The position numbers and the translations under genes are program-made. Below are positions 1 to 7,633 of a stretch of DNA of 62,955 bases, in pieces. The stretch comes from Kitasatospora phosalacinea (lineage in GTDB: Bacteria; Actinomycetota; Actinomycetes; Streptomycetales; Streptomycetaceae). The notes beneath the pieces are model-generated. The model was not told the DNA's origin, made no database searches, and saw only the letters and a list, made by a program, of their open reading frames with translations. Within the stretch, counting starts at the first letter, position 1. Each line of letters starts with the position of its first letter. The stretch spans positions 1-62,955 of the forward strand of contig NZ_JNYE01000034.1 of NCBI RefSeq assembly GCF_000717185.1, in the 5' to 3' direction.

Positions 1-170
1 GGTCGGGGGAAGGAGGGGGCGCCTGGGGCGGTAGGGCTGGGGGTGGCTGGGGCGGGGGGGGGCTCGTGGGTGCATCGCCGGGGTGAGTGCGTGGCGTGGT
101 GTCGTGGGGGGTGGGGCCTAGGGTGGGGGTTTCGGGTAAATCAGTGATGCCATGGACCGGGAGGACCCCC

Positions 171-1571
171 GTGCGGTACCACAATTCGATCATCGAGCTG
201 GTCGGCGACACCCCGTTGGTGAAGCTCAACAAGGTCGCCGAGGGGATCAGCGCCACCGTGCTGGCGAAGGTCGAGTACTTCAATCCGGGCGGTTCGGTGA
301 AGGACCGGATCGCGATGCGGATGATCGAGGCGGCGGAGGCTTCCGGCGCGCTCAAGCCCGGCGGGACGATCGTCGAGCCGACCAGCGGGAACACCGGGGT
401 GGGGTTGGCGATCGTGGCCCAGCAGAAGGGCTACAAGTGCATCTTCGTCTGCCCGGACAAGGTGTCGACGGACAAGATCAACACGCTGCGGGCGTACGGG
501 GCCGAGGTGGTGGTCTGCCCGACCGCGGTCGCGCCGGAGCACCCGGACTCGTACTACAACGTCTCGGACCGGCTGGTCCGGGAGACCCCGAACGCGTGGA
601 AGCCGGACCAGTACTCCAACCCGGAGAACCCGGCCTCGCACTACCACTCGACCGGCCCGGAGCTGTGGGCGCAGACGGAGGGGCGGATCACCCACTTCGT
701 GGCGGGCGTCGGCACCGGCGGGACGATCTCCGGCACCGGCAACTACCTGAAGGAGGTCTCCGGGGGGAAGGTGCAGGTCGTCGGGGCGGACCCGGAGGGG
801 TCGGTGTACTCGGGCGGGACGGGGCGGCCGTACCTGGTGGAGGGCGTCGGCGAGGACTTCTGGCCGACCGCGTACGACCGGCAGGTCGCGGACCGGATCG
901 TGGCGGTCTCGGACAAGGACTCGTTCCGGATGACCCGGCGGCTGGCCAAGGAGGAGGGCCTGCTGGTCGGCGGCTCCTGCGGGATGGCCGTGGTGGCGGC
1001 GCTGGAGGTGGCGCGGGAGCTGGGGCCGGACGACGTGGTGGTGGTGCTGCTGCCGGACGGCGGCCGCGGCTACCTGTCGAAGATCTTCAACGACGACTGG
1101 ATGGCGGACTACGGCTTCCTGCCGACCGCCACCGACGAGGCGCACATCGGCGAGGTGCTGGCCCGCAAGGACGCCATCGAGCACGAGGGCATCCCGCAGT
1201 TCGTGCACATGCACCCCAACGAGACGGTCGCCGAGGCGGTCCGGGTGCTGCGGGACTTCGGGGTCTCGCAGATGCCGGTGGTCTCCCAGGGCGCCGGGCA
1301 CCCGGACGTCATGGCCGGCGAGGTGGTCGGCTCGGTGGTGGAGCGCGAACTGCTGGAGGGCCTGTTCAGCGGGCGGATCCAGCTGACCGACACCCTGGAC
1401 GGGGTGATGTCGCGGCCGCTGCCGGTGGTCGGTTCGGGCGAGTCGGTGACCAACCTGATGGCGGTGCTGGAGAAGGCCGACGCGGTGGTGGTGCTGGTCG
1501 AGGGCAAGCCGCAGGGCATCGTGACCCGGCAGGACCTGCTGGCGTTCCTGACCGCCCGGGCCGGTCACTGA
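171..1571 (+). CDS. cbs: Cystathionine beta-synthase
   Basis: This PLP enzyme condenses serine (or O-acetylserine) with homocysteine to cystathionine, the first step of transsulfuration, in the cytosol. The predicted protein has 466 aa. The PLP lysine lies in GGSVKDR (Lys44), the substrate loop TSGNTG is at 71-76, and the glycine-rich phosphate loop is at about 179-190. The C-terminal ~130 residues form a tandem CBS-domain pair, usually a nucleotide or AdoMet sensor, which separates it from plain cysteine synthase. I chose the GTG at 171 because GGGAGG sits 7 nt upstream and homologues begin at the same point; an ATG at 87 gives an unlikely 28-aa extension. Sequence before the gene shows no other recognisable coding region. 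Confidence 0.93.
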   Translation: MRYHNSIIELVGDTPLVKLNKVAEGISATVLAKVEYFNPGGSVKDRIAMRMIEAAEASGALKPGGTIVEPTSGNTGVGLAIVAQQKGYKCIFVCPDKVSTDKINTLRAYGAEVVVCPTAVAPEHPDSYYNVSDRLVRETPNAWKPDQYSNPENPASHYHSTGPELWAQTEGRITHFVAGVGTGGTISGTGNYLKEVSGGKVQVVGADPEGSVYSGGTGRPYLVEGVGEDFWPTAYDRQVADRIVAVSDKDSFRMTRRLAKEEGLLVGGSCGMAVVAALEVARELGPDDVVVVLLPDGGRGYLSKIFNDDWMADYGFLPTATDEAHIGEVLARKDAIEHEGIPQFVHMHPNETVAEAVRVLRDFGVSQMPVVSQGAGHPDVMAGEVVGSVVERELLEGLFSGRIQLTDTLDGVMSRPLPVVGSGESVTNLMAVLEKADAVVVLVEGKPQGIVTRQDLLAFLTARAGH

Positions 1572-1720
1572 CGGTGCCTCAGGCGTCCTCCCGCGCCGGG
1601 GGCGTGCGCCGTTCGGGTGAAAGGCGGCGGCGGGAACAGTTGGTACTCGGACGTCACAACTGCGCATCACCCGGTTAACACGGGCAGGGCATCTTTGAAG
1701 CACGGCAAGAAGCCGAGAGC

Positions 1721-2014
1721 GGTGACAACGGAGGAAGGGAGCGGCTCCCCAGCCTCCGGGGTCACCAGGGACACGACCGGTCGGCCCTGACCCGGCCCAC
1801 CGTGTCCGGTCCGTGGGAGGCGCCGTCGTCCCGCCCCTGTTCATCAGGGTGCGGCGGCTCCCACGGCAGATATCGCGCCGCGAGGCGCGGCTCCGCGAGC
1901 TCCCGGGTGGGGGAGTCCGAGCGGAGGAGGCAGGGCCGGTCCGGGTTCGCCCGGGCCGGCCCTCCCTCGTGTCCGGGGACGGTCCGGGCCCGGAGCGCGG
2001 CTCCGGGCCCGGCC
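1721..2014 (+). ncRNA. Candidate structured RNA with seven consecutive hairpins
   Basis: The 483-nt gap after cbs (1572-2054) has no credible gene. It holds a run of perfect or near-perfect hairpins. One has nested arms GGTGAC/GTCACC and CGGAGG/CCTCCG (1721-1766). Others are GGACACG/CGTGTCC (1769-1807), CCGTGGGAG/CTCCCACGG (1811-1866), a 6-bp stem with a GCGA tetraloop (1874-1889), CTCCC/GGGAG (1900-1915), a 14-bp stem with a TTCG loop (1932-1963) and a 15-bp stem (1981-2014). GC-rich DNA folds easily, so this could be chance plus a cbs terminator, but GNRA and UUCG loops closing long stems suggest a real RNA. I do not recognise an Rfam family. Confidence 0.3.
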
Positions 2015-2041
2015 GCTTTCCCGGAAAGGTGTGCGAGGCCC

Positions 2042-2047
2042 TAGGCT
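2042..2047 (+). promoter_or_regulatory. -10 element TAGGCT of a predicted leaderless gene
   Basis: TAGGCT ends 7 nt before the ATG at 2055 and no Shine-Dalgarno sequence lies between, so transcription should start at or next to the start codon. Confidence 0.5.
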
Positions 2048-2054
2048 CGCGGTC

Positions 2055-2381
2055 ATGACCAGCACCGACCTGCCCGAGCAGGACGCACCGCGCTACGTTC
2101 GCCTCACCATCGAGCTGATCGCCGAGATCACCGACGAGGGGGCCCTGAAGGCCGCCGCGCTCACCCAGGTCGCCGCGGACGAGTACCTGGAGGACGACGA
2201 GCGGGCCCAGGCCGTCGAGGCGATCGAGGTGGACCCGACCGGTTCGCTCGCCCACTTCGTCGACCCGGTCTCGCTGCTCGGCGACATCCCCGGGGTGGAG
2301 CTCGCCTCCGCGACCTGGGAGTCCGCGAGCACCGAGTACGACCCCGACGACGAGAGCTGGGACGAGTACGAGGTGCAGTGA
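2055..2381 (+). CDS. Conserved small acidic protein, function unknown
   Basis: This 108-aa protein is strongly acidic and ends in an Asp/Glu-rich tail. It has no membrane segment, signal peptide or recognised motif; the N-terminal half looks alpha-helical. I recognise it only as the kind of small cytosolic protein common in Streptomyces. The ATG at 2055 is preferred over an earlier in-frame start because TAGGCT lies 7 nt before it. A strong intrinsic terminator follows at 2406, so it is probably a single-gene transcript. Confidence 0.75.
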   Translation: MTSTDLPEQDAPRYVRLTIELIAEITDEGALKAAALTQVAADEYLEDDERAQAVEAIEVDPTGSLAHFVDPVSLLGDIPGVELASATWESASTEYDPDDESWDEYEVQ

Positions 2382-2405
2382 CGCCCCTCCCCCCTCCTGT
2401 GCGAG

Positions 2406-2437
2406 AGCCCGGTCCGGTAGCCCCGGACCGGGCTTTT
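2406..2437 (+). terminator. Rho-independent terminator
   Basis: A perfect 12-bp stem (2406-2417 with 2423-2434) has a 5-nt loop and runs into TTTT, a classical terminator that is rare in such GC-rich DNA. It ends the 108-aa gene. Confidence 0.8.
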
Positions 2438-2515
2438 GTCCGTTCTGCGGGCTGCTTGGGTACTCTCGTACGATCTGCACATAAATGAGTGATCTTGGGA
2501 TCGAGGAGCGTGGAC

Positions 2516-3790
2516 GTGACCGCAGCGGAGAAGCAGGACCGGCCGCGCGGCGGCAACTGGAGCCGGCGCGGCGTGCTCTCCGGGATGCTGGGCGCCCCCG
2601 TGCTGCTGCTCGCGGCCTGCTCGGGCGAGGACGGGAAGCCCGCCGCCGCGAGCTCCTCCGGGTCGGCCCCGGCCGGGGGCGGGGCCTCCGGGAGCCCGTC
2701 CACCAGCCCCAAGGCCTCGGTCGCGCAGATCACCGTCACGCCCGCGGACGGCACCACCGCCGCGCCGTTCACCCAGCCGGTGGCCGTCACCGTGCTGGAC
2801 GGCACCCTGGTCTCGGTGACCGTCACCGACGGCACCGGGAAGGCGATAGCCGGGCGGCTCTCCGCGGACAAGGCCAGCTGGACCTCCACCGCCAAGCTCT
2901 CCAGCGGCACCAAGTACACCGTCGCGGCCTCCGCGGTGGACGGCGAGCAGCGCCCGGCCGACGCCAACGCGACCTTCTCCACCGCCTCCCCGGCCAACAC
3001 CTTCGTCGGCTACTTCACCCCCGAGGACGGCAGCACCGTCGGCGTCGGCATGCCGGTGTCGATCAACTTCAACAAGGCGATCACCGACCGCAAGGCCGTC
3101 CAGCAGGCGATCACCGTGGTCGCCGACCCGCCGGTGGAGGTCGTCGGCCACTGGTTCGACGCCACCCGGCTCGACTTCCGCCCGGAGGAGTACTGGGCGA
3201 AGGGCACCAGGGTCACCCTCAAGCTGCGGCTCAAGGACGTGGCCGGGGCCAAGGGCGTGTACGGGACGCAGTCCAAGGACGTCACCTTCACCGTCGGCCG
3301 CAGCCAGGTCTCCACCGCCGACCTGACGGCCGACACCCTCACCGTCCGCACCGACGGCCAGGTCACCGCGACCTACCCGGTGATCGGCGGCGCGCCCGAG
3401 CACCGCACCTGGGCGGGCAAGCTGGTGATCTCGGAGAAGTACCAGCAGACCCGGATGAACTCCAGCACGGTCGGTCTGGGCAGCGAGTACGACATCCCGG
3501 ACGTGCCGCACGCCCAGCGGCTGACCACCTCGGGCACCTTCATCCACGGCAACTACTGGTCGCCCGCGTCGCAGTTCGGCAACGACAACACCAGCCACGG
3601 CTGCATCGCGCTGCAGGACGTGCAGGGCGGCAACGACCCGGGCACCGACGCGGCGAAGTTCTACGCGAGCTCGATGGTCGGCGACGTGGTCGAGGTGGTC
3701 AACTCCGGTGACCGCGCGGTCAGTCCCGCCAACGGCCTGAACGGCTGGAACATGAGCTGGTCGGAATGGGTCGCGGGGAGCGCCGTCTGA
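2516..3790 (+). CDS. L,D-transpeptidase lipoprotein (Ig-like + YkuD)
   Basis: This enzyme makes 3-3 cross-links in peptidoglycan outside the membrane. The 424-aa protein begins with a twin-arginine-like motif (SRRGVL, residues 16-21), then a hydrophobic segment and the lipobox LLAAC with Cys35 as the acylated residue. This implies Tat export followed by lipidation. Ig-like beta domains follow, and a C-terminal YkuD domain carries the catalytic SHGC motif (Cys363). After the Cys this protein reads I-A rather than the usual I-R or V-R, a small deviation. GTG at 2516 is chosen because GAGGAG sits 7 nt upstream; upstream GTGs at 2489 and 2510 are alternatives. Confidence 0.9.
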   Translation: MTAAEKQDRPRGGNWSRRGVLSGMLGAPVLLLAACSGEDGKPAAASSSGSAPAGGGASGSPSTSPKASVAQITVTPADGTTAAPFTQPVAVTVLDGTLVSVTVTDGTGKAIAGRLSADKASWTSTAKLSSGTKYTVAASAVDGEQRPADANATFSTASPANTFVGYFTPEDGSTVGVGMPVSINFNKAITDRKAVQQAITVVADPPVEVVGHWFDATRLDFRPEEYWAKGTRVTLKLRLKDVAGAKGVYGTQSKDVTFTVGRSQVSTADLTADTLTVRTDGQVTATYPVIGGAPEHRTWAGKLVISEKYQQTRMNSSTVGLGSEYDIPDVPHAQRLTTSGTFIHGNYWSPASQFGNDNTSHGCIALQDVQGGNDPGTDAAKFYASSMVGDVVEVVNSGDRAVSPANGLNGWNMSWSEWVAGSAV

Positions 3791-3879
3791 CGGGTCGTCG
3801 GGAAGCGGGGCGCGCGGCGGGGCGGGCCCCGGATACGGTTCGGGCACGGAGGTGGGGGGCCTCGTGAGAGTGTCCTAAA

Positions 3880-3898
3880 CGAATGGTAAATATATTCG
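3880..3898. promoter_or_regulatory. AT-rich inverted repeat upstream of lipoprotein gene
   Basis: CGAAT and ATTCG flank an AT-rich centre within a notably AT-rich patch (3875-3898). It lies about 90 nt before the lipoprotein start and may be a promoter or operator for it. No regulator can be assigned. Confidence 0.3.
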
Positions 3899-3986
3899 CG
3901 TGCGGGGGGACGCATCATCGTGCTGAGCTTGCCTCCGCGGCAGGGCCGACCGGGCCCGAACCGTCTCCAGTAGCAGGAGTCAAGCC

Positions 3987-5294
3987 ATCAACACCGTCAT
4001 CCGCCGCTCCGTCCGCGCAGGGATAGCCGTCACCACCGGGGCCGCGCTCCTCGGCGGCGGCCTCGTCGCCTGTAGCACCGTCGAGCAGCTCAACGCCGGG
4101 GAGAAGCTCCAGAACGCCTTCGAGAAGCTCGGCGACGCCCGGACGATCAAGATCGACCTCTCCCTCGACGCCAGCTCCGCCGACCTGGTCGCCTTCGGCG
4201 AGGCGGTCGACTCGCCCATCGAGAAGCAGGCCGCCGACCTCCTCTCCGACCTGTCGATCTCCGTCTCGGTCAGCTACGACAAGCCGCTCAAGGACCTCAA
4301 GGGCTTCAACTCCGGCTGCGGGGCCGCGGGCGAAGCCGGGGGCGGCACCGAGGGCGCCGCGATCGGCTACGCGCTGAACAGCAAGAAGGACGGCAAGACC
4401 TACGCCGACGTCCGCATCGTCGGCGACAAGGCGTACCTCAAGGCCGACGTCCGCGGCATCGCCGAACTGGCCGGCGAGGACCCGAGCGAGATCGACGGGG
4501 CCATGGAGGAGATGCCGCCCGAGGCCGCCCCGCTCAAGGAGCTGTTCGACGGCAAGTGGGTCTCGGTCGGCCTGGACGACTTCAAGGAGCTGACCGGGCA
4601 GATGTCGGGCGCCGGCCTCGGCGCGGGGGTCAACGAGGACGAGCCCAGCCTCGACCCGTCCGTGCTGCAGCACTTCTGCGACTCGGTGAAGGGCGCGCTC
4701 TCCGACAACGTCACGCTCAAGGACCTCGGCAAGACCGGCGACACCGACGTGATCCGGGTGTCCGCGCCGATCCGCCCGCTGGTCAAGAGCCTGTACGACT
4801 CGTTCTCCACGGTCGCCGAGGACCTCCCCGGCTACTCGGACCGGGCCCTCCCCGGCGACGAGGCGCTCGACGGCGTGCCGAACCGCAACTTCCACGCCGA
4901 CGTGCAGCTCAAGGACGGCCGGGCCGAGGCGGTCACCTTCGACCTGGCCCAGTTCGCCGACCAGGAGGGCTGGACCGCCCACCTCCCGCTGCGGATCGGC
5001 ATCTCCGGCGGGGGCGGCGACGTCACCGCCCCGGCCGACGCCACCGACCTCGGCCTGGACAAGCTCCAGGACATGTTCGCCGCGATGGACGAGGCCGGCG
5101 GCTACGAGGACGACACCGCCTACCCCGACGACGAGGACTTCGGCAGCGGCTTCGACGCCCCCGCGCTGCCGCTGACCGAGTCCGAGTACGCCCAGCTGGA
5201 AGACCTCGGCATCGACCGGAAGACCGCCGAGGATCTCAACCAGGGGGGCCTGAGCTTCCTCCAGATCAAGTCCCTGGGCCCCGAGTTCGTCTGA
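3987..5294 (+). CDS. Secreted lipoprotein with apparent ATC start codon
   Basis: The reading frame encodes a 435-aa protein with a textbook lipoprotein signal: positive N-terminus (RR at 6-7), hydrophobic stretch, and lipobox LVAC with Cys29. The rest is a soluble exported domain rich in Asp/Lys, possibly of the LppX/LprG-like lipid-binding type, though I see no decisive motif. The next upstream in-frame stop is at 3924 and no ATG, GTG or TTG lies between it and the signal peptide. GGAG at 3976-3979 is perfectly spaced (7 nt) from ATC at 3987. An ATG-only call would begin at 4503 and lose the signal peptide and about 170 residues. Either ATC really initiates, or the base is a sequencing error or mutation. 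Confidence 0.75.
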   Translation: MNTVIRRSVRAGIAVTTGAALLGGGLVACSTVEQLNAGEKLQNAFEKLGDARTIKIDLSLDASSADLVAFGEAVDSPIEKQAADLLSDLSISVSVSYDKPLKDLKGFNSGCGAAGEAGGGTEGAAIGYALNSKKDGKTYADVRIVGDKAYLKADVRGIAELAGEDPSEIDGAMEEMPPEAAPLKELFDGKWVSVGLDDFKELTGQMSGAGLGAGVNEDEPSLDPSVLQHFCDSVKGALSDNVTLKDLGKTGDTDVIRVSAPIRPLVKSLYDSFSTVAEDLPGYSDRALPGDEALDGVPNRNFHADVQLKDGRAEAVTFDLAQFADQEGWTAHLPLRIGISGGGGDVTAPADATDLGLDKLQDMFAAMDEAGGYEDDTAYPDDEDFGSGFDAPALPLTESEYAQLEDLGIDRKTAEDLNQGGLSFLQIKSLGPEFV

Positions 5295-5307
5295 CCCGGC
5301 ACCACCG

Positions 5308-5366
5308 CGGGAACGCGGCGCGGCCCGTCGCAGCAGCACGCCGCGACGGGCCGCGCCGCGTTCCCG
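5308..5366. terminator. Perfect 24-bp hairpin after the lipoprotein gene
   Basis: Two perfectly complementary 24-nt arms (5308-5331 and 5343-5366) surround an 11-nt loop. No T-run follows. Its position 13 nt after the lipoprotein stop fits a strong terminator or mRNA 3'-end stabiliser. Confidence 0.65.
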
Positions 5367-5449
5367 GGCCCGGGCCCGGCCGCGAGGCGCCGTAGGGCGC
5401 CGCGCAGCGCGGCGTCCGGAAGCCGCCGGACCCGGCGGGCGCCCGGCGG

Positions 5450-5455
5450 CAGGCT
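5450..5455 (+). promoter_or_regulatory. -10 element CAGGCT of a predicted leaderless gene
   Basis: CAGGCT ends 6 nt before the ATG at 5462 with no ribosome-binding site between. Confidence 0.35.
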
Positions 5456-5461
5456 GGGGGC

Positions 5462-5971
5462 ATGGAGAACACCGCCACCGTCGCCACCGCCACCGCCACC
5501 GCACTGGACGTCCGGGCGGTGCCCGCCCCGGTGCTCGCCGAACTGCGGCGCACCGACGACGCCGGGCGGGCCCGGGAGGCCGCCGACGCCGGGCCGGGCG
5601 GCCAGCCGCTGCGCTGCTGCCTGACCAGGGCCAGGCCCGGCGAGCGGATCGTCCTGCTGTCGTACGCGCCGCTGCTGCGCTGGGCCGCCGAGACCGGCTG
5701 CGACCCCGGCCCGTACCTGGAGACCGGGCCGGTGTTCGTGCACGCCGGGCCGTGCGCGGGGCACCCCGGCGGCTGGCCGGAGGGCTTCCACGGCGGGCCG
5801 CGGGTGCTGCGGGCCTACTCCGCGGACGGCCGGATCCTCGGCGGCCGGGTCGGCGGACCGGCCGAACTCCCGGGGATCGCCGCCGAGTTGCTGGCCGATC
5901 CGGCGACCGCGGTGCTGCACGTGCGGGCCGTCGAGTACGGCTGCTTCCTGCACGAGGTGCGGCGGGCCTGA
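5462..5971 (+). CDS. DUF1203 family protein
   Basis: This 169-aa protein matches the DUF1203 pattern, including a Cys pair near residue 50, the PVFVHAGPC block in the middle and a conserved C-terminal VEYGCFLHEV. The biochemical role of the family is not known. There is no signal peptide or membrane segment, so it should be cytosolic. The start is supported by a CAGGCT -10 element 6 nt upstream. It converges on the cupin gene, whose stop is 8 nt away. Confidence 0.8.
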   Translation: MENTATVATATATALDVRAVPAPVLAELRRTDDAGRAREAADAGPGGQPLRCCLTRARPGERIVLLSYAPLLRWAAETGCDPGPYLETGPVFVHAGPCAGHPGGWPEGFHGGPRVLRAYSADGRILGGRVGGPAELPGIAAELLADPATAVLHVRAVEYGCFLHEVRRA

Positions 5972-5979
5972 GCGGGTCC

Positions 5980-6348
5980 TCAGCCCTTCGGCTTCGCGTA
6001 GTCGGCGTAGCCCTGCCAGTCGAGCATGACGCAGGGCACGTCGCCGACCACCCAGGCGTCGTGGCCGGGCGGGCAGAGCATGAAGTCGCCCTCGCCGAAC
6101 TCCGCGGCCTCGCCGTCGTCCATCTCCACCCGCAGGCGGCCGGAGATCACGTACCCGGCGTGCGAGGCCTGGCAGCTGTCCGTTCCGGCGAGCGGCTTCA
6201 CGTGCTCCGACCAGCGCCAGCCGGGTTCGAACACCGCCCGGCCGACACCGCCCGCCGCCAGGTTCACCAGGGCCAGCTGTCCCTTGCCGCCCTCGAACGG
6301 GCGGACCTCCTCCGGTTCGTCCAGACTCATCCGCACCAACCCGGCCAT
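5980..6348 (-). CDS. Cupin-domain protein
   Basis: This 122-aa single-domain protein has a cupin fold; the core contains a His in WSEHV and the G-x-G-D-x-x-x-x-P-P-G-H block of the second cupin motif (GEGDFMLCPPGH). Such proteins bind a metal or small ligand and occur as enzymes or sensors; substrate unknown. The ATG is preceded by GGAGG with a 9-nt spacer. It is transcribed alone, convergent with the DUF1203 gene. Confidence 0.8.
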   Translation of the reverse strand: MAGLVRMSLDEPEEVRPFEGGKGQLALVNLAAGGVGRAVFEPGWRWSEHVKPLAGTDSCQASHAGYVISGRLRVEMDDGEAAEFGEGDFMLCPPGHDAWVVGDVPCVMLDWQGYADYAKPKG

Positions 6349-6461
6349 GACCGTTCACCTCCGGCCGAGAACGACCCGCGCCCCGCCGCCGTCCTCGGCG
6401 GCGGGGCGCGGCTGACCCCTCCATCCTCGGCACCGGGCCGGGCGGGCGCGACGCGGGACGG

Positions 6462-7601
6462 TCAGCTGCCGTCGCCCCCGAAGCGGGCGGCGGCGATCAC
6501 GCGGTCCAGCTGGAAGACGTGCACCGGGTCGTCGTAGCTCGTCCACGGGCCCGTGACGTGCGGGCCGAGCGCCCGGAAGTGCCGGATCGCCTCGGCGCCG
6601 CGGCCGGCCCGGGTGTGGAACCGGGCGAGCCAGCCGTGCAGGCTCAGGATCCGGGGGGCCAGCGCCCCGGCGGTGGCCGGGTCGGCCTCGGCGGCGGCCA
6701 GGTCGGCCTCCGCGGCCTCGACGGAGGCCAGCACCTCGGGGGAGCGGTAGGCGGTGTTCCGGTCCTCGGCGCCGCGGAACTGCTCGTCCCAGGCCTGGAG
6801 CTTGACCACGGTCAGCAGCGAGCCGGCCGGCGCACCGGCCACCGCCGCGTCCGCGAAGGCGTGCATCAGCTCGTGGCTGCCGTGCCACTTCGCGCACCAG
6901 TACTGCAGGGCCCGCTGGTGGCCGGCGAAGTGCAGCGGGTCGCGGGCGGTGAGCTCCGACCACAGGGCCACGTAGCGGGCGTTCTCCCAGCCCAGGCCCA
7001 TCGCGACCGGCTGCTGGACGTAGAACGGCAGCGGGTCGTCGTCCGCCGCCAGGCGCTCGGCGTCCTTCGCGGCCTCCTCGGCCTCGCCCAGCACCCGGTG
7101 GAAGGCCTGGAACTGCTCCTGGCTGACCTCGCTGGCCCGCCGGGAGCTGCGGATGTTCCAGGCCAGCTGGACCAGGGCCTCCACGGTGACCACCGCGGCG
7201 TCCGCGTCGTCCGGCCGCTCGGCGCGCCAGGCCTCCAGCCAGGCGTCGTCCTCGGCGGCGTTCTCGCCCAGCGGGCCGACCAGGCGCGTCCGCAGGGCGT
7301 GGTCGCCGGCCGCGGCGGCCAGCAGGTCGGCGGCCGGGTGCCAGTCGCCGGCGGTGGCGGCGGCCAGCGCGGCGTCCAGCCCCGGGACCTCGGGGGTCGT
7401 CACGACGACCAGGTCCTCGCGCGGGACGAGGCCGTGCTCGGTGGACAGCTTCCGTTCGAGCGCGGCGCGCTCCGCCGCGACGCGGCTCTGCGCCTCGCCC
7501 GGCAGCTGTGCCGCGCGGGCGCTCCTGGCCTTCGCCCACCAGCCGAGGACCTTCCAGGCCAGCAGCAGGACGAGCGGGATGATGACGATCAGTCGGGCCA
7601 T
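6462..7601 (-). CDS. Membrane-anchored helical-repeat protein, partner of M48 protease
   Basis: This 379-aa protein starts with one transmembrane helix (about residues 3-18). A large alpha-helical region rich in Ala and charged residues follows and looks like TPR/DUF4034-type repeats. I see no catalytic motif. It lies 32 nt downstream of the M48 metalloprotease gene on the same strand, so the two are probably co-transcribed and functionally linked, perhaps in membrane-protein quality control. The ATG at 7601 is preceded by GGAG. An apparent 1,300-codon frame running upstream through this gene is an artefact of GC-rich coding. Confidence 0.7.
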   Translation of the reverse strand: MARLIVIIPLVLLLAWKVLGWWAKARSARAAQLPGEAQSRVAAERAALERKLSTEHGLVPREDLVVVTTPEVPGLDAALAAATAGDWHPAADLLAAAAGDHALRTRLVGPLGENAAEDDAWLEAWRAERPDDADAAVVTVEALVQLAWNIRSSRRASEVSQEQFQAFHRVLGEAEEAAKDAERLAADDDPLPFYVQQPVAMGLGWENARYVALWSELTARDPLHFAGHQRALQYWCAKWHGSHELMHAFADAAVAGAPAGSLLTVVKLQAWDEQFRGAEDRNTAYRSPEVLASVEAAEADLAAAEADPATAGALAPRILSLHGWLARFHTRAGRGAEAIRHFRALGPHVTGPWTSYDDPVHVFQLDRVIAAARFGGDGS

Positions 7602-7633
7602 CGGGGGTGGTTCTCCAGGGGTGGGTCGGGCCG

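Noticed and set aside
1721..1766. RNase P RNA 5' region
   Set aside because: GGAGGAA is followed by GGGAGCGG rather than the conserved AGTCCGGGC, and the distal conserved elements are missing.
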